Source: Mesorhizobium sp. NZP2077 | GTDB taxonomy: Bacteria > Pseudomonadota > Alphaproteobacteria > Rhizobiales > Rhizobiaceae | Direction of reading: 5' to 3' | NCBI RefSeq assembly: GCF_013170805.1 | Contig: NZ_CP051293.1 | Location: 3,106,001-3,170,000, forward strand | DNA length: 64,000 bases | Shown: one piece after another, positions 1 through 8,356 of the stretch | Numbering within the stretch: the first letter of the stretch is position 1 | Layout of the letters: every line of letters starts with the position of its first letter | Notes under the pieces: generated by a model | What the model saw: the letters and a program-made list of their open reading frames with translations, nothing else | What the model was told of the DNA's origin: nothing | The model's database searches: none | Position numbers and translations under genes: made by a program

Positions 1-345
1 CTGACGGAGGCGACGCAAGGGCTGATGCCGACCATTCCCGCGCACGACGTCGAAGGCTGGTGTGCCGCGGTCGCCAAGGCCTGCACCGATCCGGTCTGGC
101 TGGCGGAATTGCGCCACACGATCGCGACGCGCTACCGCCCGATCCGCGAGCGAGAATTTTTCGCGACCATTGTCGACCACGTCGCGGCAATCGACGCTGT
201 CGCGGAAGCCGACGCTGAGACCGACCCTGTCGCTGAGATCGCCTTCGACGATTTCGCGCCGAGGATTTACGGGCCGGCGGCGGCAGGGCAGGTCAGGCAG
301 CCCAGCGCATTGGCCGCCGACCAACCGGCATTTCGTGGGGCGTGA
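1..345 (+). CDS. Glycosyltransferase C-terminal fragment (cut by window start)
   Basis: The open frame enters from the left edge and ends at a TGA, giving the last 114 residues of a protein. The segment LTEATQGLMPTIPAHD followed by an Asp/Trp/Ala-rich helix and TRYRPIREREFF resembles the C-terminal end of GT4-like glycosyltransferases; this is family resemblance only, since the catalytic domain lies outside the window. The stop codon overlaps the next start (TGATG at 343-347), so the two genes are probably translationally coupled. The last 25 residues are low-complexity. Function beyond a sugar-transfer role cannot be read. Confidence 0.5.
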   Translation: MTEATQGLMPTIPAHDVEGWCAAVAKACTDPVWLAELRHTIATRYRPIREREFFATIVDHVAAIDAVAEADAETDPVAEIAFDDFAPRIYGPAAAGQVRQPSALAADQPAFRGA

Positions 346-1166
346 TGGGAAGCATTGTCGATATGTCGACGCTCGGCGGCGCGCGGGAGCGCTCCGGCAC
401 TGTTGCGGTGCGGGTGATGGGGACGCCGCGTTCCGGCACCAATCTGGCGAAATATCTGCTCGAACGTTACCTCGGGGTGCAAATCGTCTTCGATCACGGC
501 TTTTGGAAGCACGGGGTCTTTCCGGCGCTGGTGAACGGGCGCGACATTCAGTATGGCGACTTGCCCATCGTCGTCCTCAGCAAGGATCCCGTCAGCCAGA
601 TCCTGTCGTGGTTCCGCCTTGCCAGGAACGATACGATTTTCAAGCCGAACGGCAATCTCGGCTCGTTTCTCACGCAGTCCTTCGACGTCAGGCAGGATTT
701 CACCGCGCCGAAGCGCATGGAGTACAGGTTCCATTCGCCGGCCGATTACTGGAACCAGTTCTATTTCGCCATGGATGCGCTTCGCCGCTCCGGCGCGCCG
801 GTGCATTTTGTGCGCTATGAGCAGCTGGTTTCAGAACCGGCCGAGTGTCTCGGTTCGACCTTGCGTTTTCTCGATCTTGCCTCGGTCTTCGATGACCGCC
901 GGGTGGTGGCTCTCCCCAGGCACACGCTCGGCGCGAGCAATGATTTTGACCCGGCGCAAAGCCCGGCGGATGAGAAGATTTTCGACCCCGCGCGCGCCGA
1001 GCTCACATCGGCGCTGGCCAGGATGGGATGGCGCAATGCCCGCGCCATCCTGCGCGCCGTCGACGACGACGTGCTGGATGCCACGGGCCGGTCCGGATTT
1101 CGCCAGACCTGCCGCGAGGCGGTTGGCCCGGCCGCCATACTGAGGTCGCTCGTCGGCTTCTGGTGA
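345..1166 (+). CDS. Sulfotransferase-like P-loop protein
   Basis: A protein of about 273 residues. Near residue 25 it has GTPRSGTNLAKYLL, the 5'-phosphosulfate-binding loop type seen in PAPS-dependent sulfotransferases, and near residue 80 VVLSKDPVSQILSWFR, which fits the 3'-phosphate-binding motif. These suggest transfer of sulfate to a carbohydrate or lipid acceptor in the cytoplasm. ATG at 345 overlaps the preceding stop; an in-frame GTG at 342 is the alternative. Position directly after a glycosyltransferase suggests modification of a surface polysaccharide, which is inference. The acceptor is unknown. Confidence 0.65.
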   Translation: MGSIVDMSTLGGARERSGTVAVRVMGTPRSGTNLAKYLLERYLGVQIVFDHGFWKHGVFPALVNGRDIQYGDLPIVVLSKDPVSQILSWFRLARNDTIFKPNGNLGSFLTQSFDVRQDFTAPKRMEYRFHSPADYWNQFYFAMDALRRSGAPVHFVRYEQLVSEPAECLGSTLRFLDLASVFDDRRVVALPRHTLGASNDFDPAQSPADEKIFDPARAELTSALARMGWRNARAILRAVDDDVLDATGRSGFRQTCREAVGPAAILRSLVGFW

Positions 1167-1184
1167 GGCACCAGTGAAGACCGC

Positions 1185-1820
1185 TCAGCCTGCCGCCGCG
1201 ATGCCGGCGTGGTGGCTGCCCAATTGCCAGAGGGGCAGTGGGAAGCGCCCGTGCTGCACTTCGATAAGTCGAAAACCCGCCCCGCCGATCAGGCGCAGCG
1301 GATCCCGGTTGAGGTGGCAGCCGCCGGCGATCGATCCCCACAGCCGGTTCAGGCGCTGCTGCCACCGGCGGCAGCGCGGCCCCTCGGCCTGGCCGTGCTC
1401 GATAAAGATCAGCCCGCCCGTCGGCTTCAGGATGCGGCGGATTTCGCCGAGCGCGGCCTCGGGGTCGGGAATGGTGCAGAAGGCATAGGTGACGACCACC
1501 GTGTCGGCGAAGCCATCGGCCAAAGGCAAGCTTTCGCCGCCGGCGCGGATGCATTCGACCGGGAAGGGCGAGGCGCTGCTCTTCGGTGCGGCGAGGCCAA
1601 GCATGGTGCCGTCTGGGTCGACGCCGATCAGCCGCTCCACCCTGGCGGCATCGTAATAGGGCAGGTTGAGGCCGGAGCCGAAGCCGACTTCGACGACGAC
1701 ACCTTTGGCCCTCGGGATGACGCGCCTGCGCATATGCGTGAAAGCTCCGGCCGAACAGCCGACGTGGACGAAATAGGGGGCAACGCAGCGCGCATACCAG
1801 GAGAGGCAGGTCTGGCACAT
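1185..1820 (-). CDS. Class I SAM-dependent methyltransferase
   Basis: A 211-residue protein with the SAM-binding motif I VVEVGFGSGLNLPYYD near residue 42, an acidic loop IGVDPDGT, and the post-motif region AFCTIPDPEAALGEIRRILK typical of the Methyltransf_11/UbiE-like fold. The N-terminal CQTCLSWYARCVAPYFVHVGCS is Cys-rich and resembles the membrane-associated METTL7-like subgroup. GGAGG lies seven bases before ATG 1820, supporting this start. It converges with the sulfotransferase gene and is divergent from the BTAD-hydrolase gene. Substrate not predictable. Confidence 0.75.
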   Translation of the reverse strand: MCQTCLSWYARCVAPYFVHVGCSAGAFTHMRRRVIPRAKGVVVEVGFGSGLNLPYYDAARVERLIGVDPDGTMLGLAAPKSSASPFPVECIRAGGESLPLADGFADTVVVTYAFCTIPDPEAALGEIRRILKPTGGLIFIEHGQAEGPRCRRWQQRLNRLWGSIAGGCHLNRDPLRLIGGAGFRLIEVQHGRFPLPLWQLGSHHAGIAAAG

Positions 1821-2014
1821 GGCTCAGCCTCCATGCCCGGCGGCCGGGACGCCGTCGGCTAGCGGTTCTGATGTGCGATGGCTTGATGTATTGACCGGTG
1901 ACATTTCTCGCTCCAAGGGAGTTGATCGGGCCGGATCGGCTCGAATTCGCGGGGATGGATAGAAGGCCGGCGTCCCCTCAACGTCCTCTGACCGGGCGGC
2001 CGCGTGCGGATTCG

Positions 2015-3547
2015 ATGGAGTTGATACAACTCCGACTTCTGGGTTTTCCGGAGTTCCGGCTGAACGGACGGTCGGTGGAGCTCGCCTTGCGCAAGGCGGC
2101 GGCGCTGGTCATCTATCTCGCCGAGGCCGGCGGGCCAGTGGCGCGCGAGGTCGCCGCCACGCTGCTGTGGCCCGAAGCCGACGCGGAAGCCGCCCGCGCC
2201 CGCCTGCGGCGTACGCTCTACAAGATCCGCATTGCGTTCGGCGAGGAAGTCATTGCAGCCAGCGCGGCATCGCTCAGCCTGCGCCCGGGGGTCTCCATCG
2301 AGGCCGACTCGCGCGCCTTCGACCACGCCTGCGACGCCGGTCTTCTCGACGATGCCGCCGGCCTCTACGCCGGCGACTATCTCGCCGGTTTCTCGCTGCC
2401 GGATTGTCCGGAATTCGAGGAATGGGTGTTCTTCCGCCGCGAGGCCTTGCGCAGCCGGCTGGTGCAGACGCTGGAGCGGCTGGTCGAAGCCAAGATCGGC
2501 CGGGGCGATGCGCGCGGCGCTGTGCTGCACGCCACCCGCCTTGCCGCCCTCGATCCCTTGAGCGAAAGCGCGCACCGCCACCTGATCCGCGCCCATCTGG
2601 CGGCCGGCGACCGGGCGGCGGCCGAGCGCCAGGGCGAGATCTGCACGCGGCTGCTGCGCGACGAACTCGGCGTGGCGCCGGACCCCGCCACGCTCGCTTT
2701 GCTGCGCGCGAGCGATGCCGAGGTGCCGAGAACCCGTTATGTCGCGGTGGACGGCATCCATATCGCCTACCAGACCATCGGCAGCGGCCCGGCCGATATC
2801 GTGCTGGTGCCCGGCTTCATCTCGCATGTCGAGCGCATCTGGGAAGACCGGAGCTGCCGCGCCTGGCTCAATTCAGTATCTCGGCTCGGCCGGCTGATTC
2901 TGTTCGACCGGCGCGGCATGGGTCTGTCCGACCGCGTCGGCGCCCGCCCGACAGTCGAAGCCACCGCGCGCGACATTCTGGCGGTGATGGATGCCGCCGG
3001 CAGCCGCCGCGCCGTGCTGGTCGGCGCCTCGGAGGGTGGGCCGGGCTGCATCCGCTTTGCCGTCGACCACCCTGACCGGCTGATCGGCCTGGTTCTCTGG
3101 GGCTCGCTCGCCAAGGGCAGTCGCACGCCGGACTATCCCTTCGCGCTGACATCGGCGCAATACGACCTCTGGCAGCAGCGCCTGCTCGCCGGCTGGGGCG
3201 GCCCGGCCGAAATCGAAACTTTTGCGCCCAGCGTCGCCGCCGACCGCCAGGCGCGCGCCTGGTGGGCCGGCCTGCTCCGGGCCGCCCCCCGCCCCGGCGC
3301 GGTCGCCGGCCTGCTGCAGGCACTGCGTGACACCGATGTCCGGCCGCTGCTGTCAAAGGTCTCGGCCAAGACGCTGGTCCTGCACCGCAGGGGTGACCGG
3401 GCCGTGCGGATCGAGGCCGGGCGGTATCTGGCCGCGAAGATTCCTGGGGCTCGGTTTGTCGAGGTGGAGGGGGGAGGACCACTGGTTCTGGGTGGGGGAG
3501 CAGGGGGTGCTGCTGGAGGGATTGGGGGGATGACGAGCGGACGGTGA
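2015..3547 (+). CDS. BTAD-type regulator fused to alpha/beta hydrolase; C-terminus frameshifted
   Basis: Residues 1-100 form a SARP-like winged-helix region (start MELIQLRLLGFPEF), residues about 100-240 a bacterial transcriptional activation (BTAD) helical domain, and the rest an alpha/beta hydrolase with nucleophile elbow VGASEGGPG. ATG 2015 was chosen because homology-like sequence begins there; the frame itself is open from 1898. A run of six G at 3469-3474 shifts the frame: in frame the end reads EVEGGGPLVLG, whereas with one G fewer it reads VEGEDHWFWVGEQ, which contains the expected catalytic His. As written, the hydrolase loses that His and ends in low-complexity sequence. Either the gene is decaying or the base call is wrong. 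The last 325 bp recur at about 4820. Confidence 0.75.
   Translation: MELIQLRLLGFPEFRLNGRSVELALRKAAALVIYLAEAGGPVAREVAATLLWPEADAEAARARLRRTLYKIRIAFGEEVIAASAASLSLRPGVSIEADSRAFDHACDAGLLDDAAGLYAGDYLAGFSLPDCPEFEEWVFFRREALRSRLVQTLERLVEAKIGRGDARGAVLHATRLAALDPLSESAHRHLIRAHLAAGDRAAAERQGEICTRLLRDELGVAPDPATLALLRASDAEVPRTRYVAVDGIHIAYQTIGSGPADIVLVPGFISHVERIWEDRSCRAWLNSVSRLGRLILFDRRGMGLSDRVGARPTVEATARDILAVMDAAGSRRAVLVGASEGGPGCIRFAVDHPDRLIGLVLWGSLAKGSRTPDYPFALTSAQYDLWQQRLLAGWGGPAEIETFAPSVAADRQARAWWAGLLRAAPRPGAVAGLLQALRDTDVRPLLSKVSAKTLVLHRRGDRAVRIEAGRYLAAKIPGARFVEVEGGGPLVLGGGAGGAAGGIGGMTSGR
3213..3537 (+). repeat. 3' end of BTAD-hydrolase gene, repeat copy 1
   Basis: This stretch, covering the last 110 codons of the BTAD-hydrolase gene, reappears with moderate divergence at about 4820-5145 and as a short terminal piece at 8357-8390. 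Exact shared blocks include the segment around TCTCGGCCAAGACGCTGGTC. It is the parent copy because it is contiguous with an intact upstream gene. Confidence 0.8.
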
Positions 3548-3632
3548 GGCAGGCCCCGCTGCCGCGCCTGTCGGCCAGAACCGGCGTTGGTCACGGCCGA
3601 GCTTGCGAGGCCGGCCGCCGTGCTGGTCGACG

Positions 3633-4691
3633 TCAATTACACGTCGTCGCGTTCCTCAGTGCCTCCGCACGGGAAGGCTCGGGCAATGCCGCGATCCGCC
3701 GAACGGAAGCATAGAACCTTGGATAATCGCCTGAGCACAAGTCATAAAGGCGAAGGAACGCCGGAACCTGTTCGCCGTAGACGGAAGTCGCGGCGAGCTT
3801 TGCGTTGTTGATGGGGCTATTGAACCAGGCGTCGTATCCGCGGTATCCGGCCCAGCGCCTGTCGCGCATTTGCCGGTAGCGCACCCGCAGCCTGTCGATC
3901 GCGGCTGTTTTTGCGGCCGCCATCTGCTGCGAGGTGCGGGGGCTGGCATAGACCTGCCTCAACTCGTCCCGCGTTTTCGCTATAAGTCCGAGAAAATCCG
4001 CTTTGCGCTGGCGATCGATTTCGTAACTGCGCAATCCGGCGCGATTGCCGGTGGCGCGCAGCCATTTCCTCACCCCGGTGGTTTCGACGGCGACCGCGAA
4101 AGCCTCGTTGAACGCGGAGTCGCCGTTCACATAGATTTTCTGGTGCGCCAGTTCATGGAAGATGAGGCCTGCGAGATACATGGCGTCCTGACGCAGCATG
4201 GTGCTGAGCAGCGGGTCGCTGAACCAGCCAAGCGTGGAATAGGCGGTGACGCCCGACACGTAAACGTCCAGGCCTTGTTGCTGCAGTTCGGCAGCACTTT
4301 CAGCTGCGGATTTCCGGGAAAAGTAACCCCGGTACGGAACGCAGCCGAAGGCCGGAAAGCACCATGTTATCGGCGTGAGCGAGAATTGCGGCGCGGCAAA
4401 AACGGCCAAGGTCACGTTGTCCCGACCTATGTCGACATAGCTGCGGTAGCTGCTGTTATCGGGCAGCGCCAGCTCATCCGTGGCGAAGCGACGCATGGCG
4501 CTCGCCGACGTCAACTTCGCGCGCAATGCCTCCGGCGTCGAGGGATCGTTGATGAGCTTTCCGACATTTTTCCGCGCGGCCATGATCTGCACATGGCCCT
4601 CCAGCGCCTGCGCGTAGTAGGAGACGCTGGTGCACCCGGCCACGCCGGACGCCATGACCACAGCGGCAAGCAATCGAAAAAAGCGCTTCAC
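3633..4691 (-). CDS. Putative aminopeptidase lipoprotein (COG4324-like zinc peptidase)
   Basis: A protein of about 352 residues starting at GTG 4691 with a lipoprotein signal: KRFFRLLAAVVMASGVAGC, lipobox VAGC. The zincin motif HELAHQKIY lies mid-protein, preceded by a hydrophobic GLIFHE turn and followed by NEAFAVAVE, which could supply the third ligand. This matches the predicted aminopeptidase family COG4324, expected in the periplasm anchored to a membrane. The frame extends upstream to 4757, but only the 4691 start gives a clean signal peptide. The gene sits alone between two copies of the hydrolase 3' end, which suggests it arrived or was moved as an inserted module. Confidence 0.75.
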   Translation of the reverse strand: MKRFFRLLAAVVMASGVAGCTSVSYYAQALEGHVQIMAARKNVGKLINDPSTPEALRAKLTSASAMRRFATDELALPDNSSYRSYVDIGRDNVTLAVFAAPQFSLTPITWCFPAFGCVPYRGYFSRKSAAESAAELQQQGLDVYVSGVTAYSTLGWFSDPLLSTMLRQDAMYLAGLIFHELAHQKIYVNGDSAFNEAFAVAVETTGVRKWLRATGNRAGLRSYEIDRQRKADFLGLIAKTRDELRQVYASPRTSQQMAAAKTAAIDRLRVRYRQMRDRRWAGYRGYDAWFNSPINNAKLAATSVYGEQVPAFLRLYDLCSGDYPRFYASVRRIAALPEPSRAEALRNATTCN

Positions 4692-4819
4692 AGCTTGCCC
4701 ACCGCCTGCTCGTCGTCCACGGCGCGAATGCCCCATTTGCCCTCGTGTCAGGCGCACCGATTTTCGTCAAGACCTGGCAGCAGGTCGGACTTTCGAATTG
4801 GCAGGACTGGCAAGGCGGC

Positions 4820-5145
4820 CATTCGAGACCTTCGCGCCGGGCCTCCGACCGTCAGGCGCGCGCCTGGTGGGCCGGCCTGCTCCGGGCCGCCTCCAGCCCC
4901 GGCGCGGTCGCCGGCCTGCTGCAAGCGCTGAGCGACGCCGATGTGCGGCCGCTGCTGTCAAAAGTCTCGGCCAAGACGCTGGTCCTGCACCGCAGGGGTG
5001 ACCGGGCCGTGCGGATCGAGGCCGGTCGGTATCTGGCGGCGCGGATACCGGGGGGCGCGGTTTGTCGAGGGGAGGGGGGAGGATCACTGGTTCTGGGTGG
5101 GGGAGCAGGGGGGCGTTGCTGGAGGGGATTGGGGGGGATGGTGCG
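4820..5145 (+). repeat. Repeat copy 2 of the BTAD-hydrolase 3' end (pseudogene fragment)
   Basis: Without a start codon or N-terminal domain, this stretch encodes in broken frames the same segment as 3213-3537, for example RQARAWWAGLLRAA and LLSKVSAKTLVLHRRGD, then in another frame GEDHWFWVGEQ. It has at least two frame changes relative to copy 1, in G-rich runs around 5049 and 5070. Similarity may begin slightly earlier, around 4770. It is not expected to make a functional protein. Downstream to 5297 nothing else is recognisable. Confidence 0.8.
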
Positions 5146-5297
5146 GGGTAGGAGGCCGATAAGGCGATGTAGGGAGTGCTCTGTAACCGTAATTCCTAGT
5201 GGAGGGGGAGAATCACGGCTTGGTCTTCTTCATCGCCATCTGGCTTTGTCCGGCGGTTCAAAAGGGTGATCACCTCTCCCGCCTCAAACCAGTATGT

Positions 5298-6602
5298 TCA
5301 GCCTGGCAACCGCCGCAACGCGGCGCGCAGTGGCGGGTCACGCCTGGCCATTCTGTCGAGATAGCCGGTCAAATGCGTGACGAGTTCCCTAGCGTCGTCC
5401 TCGGCGCCGTGGATGAAGCTCGATTTCCGGCGGCGCAGGTATGGCAAGCCCAACACATAGATCCCGGGAACGTCGGCAACGCCGCGATCGTGCTTGAGCT
5501 CGCCCTTGCGATCGAAGACCGGCAAGTCCAGCCATGAAAAGTCCGGCCGAAAACCGGTGGCCCATAGCACCGTGCGAATGTCTTCGCCAAGTTCAATCTC
5601 CAGTTGTGGCGGCTCGCCGATTACGGTGGGGGCAAAGCGCTCGATGGGACCGATGCCGGACGGTGCATTCGCCTCCGCCCATTCGTCGATCGACGCGAGC
5701 AGCCGGTTCATCTTCAGGTCGGCAAGCGCGCAAACATTGCGCAGCGATCCGGAAAACTGGGCCACGGAGCCGCGAATGCCCATTAGTCGCCCGACGATTC
5801 TAACGCCTTGCGATTGCAAGACATTGAGATCGAGCGTGGCGCGCTCCGATGTGCCGACAAGCTGCGGCGATGGCACTCTTCGGGCGCGGTCGGGGTCATC
5901 CGCGTCTTCGATGCGCTGGTCGAGCACGCCGGTCGCGAGCATCCACCATTGGATATCGCGACCTCGATAGACGCGCGGTAGCCGAACGTGTTCTCCGACC
6001 GCCAGCGTTACAGGCCGGCCGCTCAGCCGGATCTCCTGCGCCAATTGCAGGCCTGTCGCCGATGCGCCAACCACCAACACTCCGCCGGCGCCAAGTTGCC
6101 GCGGATTGCGGTAAGTGTGGGCCGATAGCTGTTCGACAGTGGCCGGCATGGCCTCGGCGAATCTCGGTGTGACCGGCTTGTTGAAGGCGCCAGTGGCGAG
6201 CACAACCGCGCGACACAGCCAGTCGCCATATGGGGTCTCCACCCGAAAGCCATGGGTGCTCCGCGCAACTCTACCGACAGGGGTGCGCGTCAGAACCGGT
6301 GCCGATATATATGCGGCATAGCGGGAAATGAAATCCGCAAGCTGGCCGGCGCTCATGTAGCCGTCCCGGTCGTCGCCCTGGTATGGATAGCCGGGGAGCC
6401 GTGCCATCCAGTTGGGCGTGAGCAACCGCAGCGAATCCCAGCGCTCCGTACGCCAGCTGTTCGCGACCTCGCCTCGCTCCAGAACAACATGGCTGAGCGA
6501 GCGCTGGCCGAGCAGATAGCTCAGCGCCAGGCCTGAGTGACCGGCACCGATGACGACGACGTCAACGGTGCCGGCGATCCCGCGCGATGTTCTTTCGTTC
6601 AT
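5298..6602 (-). CDS. Flavin-dependent monooxygenase/oxidoreductase (CzcO-like)
   Basis: A 434-residue two-dinucleotide-binding flavoprotein. VVVIGAGHSGLALSYLL near residue 14 binds FAD, VVLATGAFNKP is the ATG-type motif, and GGVLVVGASATGLQLAQEI near residue 180 binds NAD(P)H; TVLWATGFRPDFSW closes the FAD domain. This is the organisation of single-component flavin monooxygenases and CzcO-type oxidoreductases. ATG at 6602 shares one base with the TAA of the upstream osmC-like gene (TAATG), so the two are probably co-translated; a GTG at 6608 is less likely. Substrate unknown; pairing with OsmC suggests thiol or peroxide chemistry, which is inference. Confidence 0.8.
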   Translation of the reverse strand: MNERTSRGIAGTVDVVVIGAGHSGLALSYLLGQRSLSHVVLERGEVANSWRTERWDSLRLLTPNWMARLPGYPYQGDDRDGYMSAGQLADFISRYAAYISAPVLTRTPVGRVARSTHGFRVETPYGDWLCRAVVLATGAFNKPVTPRFAEAMPATVEQLSAHTYRNPRQLGAGGVLVVGASATGLQLAQEIRLSGRPVTLAVGEHVRLPRVYRGRDIQWWMLATGVLDQRIEDADDPDRARRVPSPQLVGTSERATLDLNVLQSQGVRIVGRLMGIRGSVAQFSGSLRNVCALADLKMNRLLASIDEWAEANAPSGIGPIERFAPTVIGEPPQLEIELGEDIRTVLWATGFRPDFSWLDLPVFDRKGELKHDRGVADVPGIYVLGLPYLRRRKSSFIHGAEDDARELVTHLTGYLDRMARRDPPLRAALRRLPG

Positions 6603-7168
6603 TAGCACTTTCTCGACGTAACCGTGACATCGGTCGGGTTGGCGATCACGTCGAAGACGGCCGAACGTTTTTGCGACTGCGCGACGAGAGCGGCTATGTC
6701 TTCCGCGCTAGCGTCAGCGTCGATATCGTAGTGCACCTTGATGCCGTCGAACCCGTTGCGCACATCCGGATCGATGCCGAGGATACCCTGGATATTCATG
6801 CCGGCCTCGAGCGTTGCCTTGACCGAGTGGAGCTGGATGTTACGGTTTTGCGCGACAGCCGCGATGCCCGCGGTCAGGCAACCGGCCAGGCCGACCAGCA
6901 CAAACTCCACCGGCGTCGCGCCGTTGTCTTCCGACGCGAAGATTTCCGGGTGATCGGACTCGAATTGGTAGGTCTGCCGATGCTGCTGTTGCGCTCCTAG
7001 GCCGAAAAATCCGTGAACCGTGGCCCGGTTGTGGGTCCCTTTTACCCATTCGCTGGTCGCTCTCCACTTGAAGCGAGCGGCCTCCGGGGCATCTTTCAAG
7101 GCCTCACGGGCGCCAAGCAGGGCGGCTACGTTGACACCATTCTTGGCGGTTTCTGTGTGTTTGGTCAT
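6602..7168 (-). CDS. OsmC-family protein
   Basis: A 188-residue OsmC/Ohr-superfamily protein starting at ATG 7168 behind AGGAG. The conserved stretch TPVEFVLVGLAGCLTAGIAAVAQNRN carries the second catalytic Cys environment (LAGCLT) of OsmC proteins, followed by a typical C-terminal beta-alpha-beta tail. Family members reduce organic hydroperoxides with a dithiol. The frame stays open to 7372, but the upstream part has no ribosome site or similarity. It overlaps the flavoprotein gene by one base and lies 139 bases after a DUF1127 gene on the same strand, suggesting a three-gene unit. Confidence 0.8.
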   Translation of the reverse strand: MTKHTETAKNGVNVAALLGAREALKDAPEAARFKWRATSEWVKGTHNRATVHGFFGLGAQQQHRQTYQFESDHPEIFASEDNGATPVEFVLVGLAGCLTAGIAAVAQNRNIQLHSVKATLEAGMNIQGILGIDPDVRNGFDGIKVHYDIDADASAEDIAALVAQSQKRSAVFDVIANPTDVTVTSRKC

Positions 7169-7307
7169 ATGTGTTACTCCTGTTGATGGGTGGTGGGTCG
7201 AGTCTCTCAGCGAACGGACTGTCTCATCATGCGCGTGTTGGACCCAGCGTGGGACCGGGCATGGAATCGCCGACAAGACGTGAAGGCAATTCGGGCGGGG
7301 GCCGCGT

Positions 7308-7484
7308 TCAGAGAATCCTGCCCCAGGTGTTTGACGAGAGCCTTTTCGGGCGATGTGATACCGGCCAGCCAATGTCTTTTTGAATTTCCATCGGCAGGCT
7401 GTTCAGAACGCGTTCCGACTTTCGTGCTTCGCGGGCGTTCTTGAAGGCCGCCCCATAGCGGGCGAGCGTTTCAAACATCGACAT
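7308..7484 (-). CDS. Small DUF1127-type protein (58 residues)
   Basis: A 58-residue ORF starting MSMFETLARYG and containing RVLNSLPMEIQKDIGWPV, which resembles the DUF1127 (YjiS-like) helix-turn consensus with its R-x-L-x-x-L...DIG pattern. AAAGGAG sits six bases before ATG 7484. Such small basic proteins are abundant in alphaproteobacteria, and some act as post-transcriptional regulators of metabolism. It precedes the osmC-like gene on the same strand. A degraded paralogue lies immediately upstream. Confidence 0.7.
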   Translation of the reverse strand: MSMFETLARYGAAFKNAREARKSERVLNSLPMEIQKDIGWPVSHRPKRLSSNTWGRIL

Positions 7485-7805
7485 TTTGTTCTCCTTTAGA
7501 ACTATTGGACGCCTTGGATTTGCTTAGGCACCCGTTCGACGAATGTTGAATGCTCCACATTTGTTTCTGGAAGGTTCCACCAAAACGGATGCTCGGTAAC
7601 CAGATCACGTGATGTGAAATATCCCGGTGGGTTCGGGTCGTCAGATAGTTGTTTGCTGCGAGCCGTCGCCGGTGCGGCGTGATCGGCCAGCCAATGTCCT
7701 TTTGGAGGTCTGGCGGCAGGCTACCCAGTAAGCGCCGTGTCTTTTGCGCTGCGAGAGCGTCCTTGGAGGCCCCACCACACCGGCTCAGCATTTCAGTATC
7801 GACGT
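7471..7805 (-). pseudogene. Degraded or restarted DUF1127 paralogue
   Basis: The frame 7791-7471 contains RRLLGSLPPDLQKDIGWPI, a paralogue of the neighbouring DUF1127 protein. Aligning the two DNA copies, the expected start lies at 7805 where the codon is ACG, four bases from a GGAGG (7810-7814), and one base is missing shortly after, so the original start and reading frame are lost. Translation could restart at ATG 7791 and yield 106 residues with an unrelated long tail overlapping the next gene by 14 bases. It is either a pseudogene or a shortened variant. Confidence 0.5.
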
Positions 7806-7849
7806 GGTGCCTCCTTGCAAGCCGCTCGTGATCGCATCGAGGCGCACTG

Positions 7850-8355
7850 TCAGTGCGAGGCGACGTCGGGGAGATTTCGCGCGGTTACGAGCCAGGAACT
7901 CGACTTCATCATCACACCCTCCGGGCGGACGAATTCAGCCAACGCGTCCTTCAGGCCGGTGACCAGTTCCGGGTATCGTCGCTTGGCTTCCTCGCCAGCC
8001 TCACGCACGACTTCGCCCGCTGGCCCTATCGCCAGCTGGAAGGCCACGGCTTCGTCGATGTCGCGGCCGACCAGTACGTCGGCATCGATGCGCTCGAAAT
8101 TGATGTCCGTGTAACCGGCGATCTCCAACTGCTTGGCGACCACCTCGGTGTCGGCCATGGAGAACGGCCCCGGCCCGCATGTTGCCGCGCGTTCTTTCAC
8201 CGGCGGCAGATAGCGCAGCACGACTTCCCTGGAGAGCGTAAGCCAGGGATTGTCGGCCCGCCCGCGCCAGTTGGCCCGACCCGCTTGGCTATCTCGAGCG
8301 TCGCTTCACCCCATCCACATCCGACATCCAGTACCTTGTCACCCCTCTGCAGGGG
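7850..8355 (-). pseudogene. SAM-dependent methyltransferase pseudogene with internal deletion
   Basis: Read on the minus strand from 8355, the sequence first encodes APLQRGDKVLDVGCGWGEA and TLEIAKRVGPTG, the SAM-binding core. It then jumps with a frame change near 8262 to ADNPWLTLSREVVLRYLPPV and continues intact to the C-terminus (CGPGPFSMADTEVV, MMKSSSWLVTARN). Comparison with the usual layout of this family suggests roughly 90-100 residues are missing between the two blocks. The N-terminal part is also gone, replaced at 8356 by a piece of the hydrolase 3' repeat. No functional product is expected. Confidence 0.75.
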
Positions 8356-8356
8356 C

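Noticed and set aside
3870..4931. A 353-residue frame antisense to the zinc-peptidase lipoprotein
   Set aside because: The lipoprotein has a lipobox and HELAH motif; the antisense frame merges into the repeat copy and has no motif.
4745..5269. A 174-residue gene at repeat copy 2
   Set aside because: It is a fragment of the BTAD-hydrolase 3' end without start or N-terminal domain and with internal frame changes.
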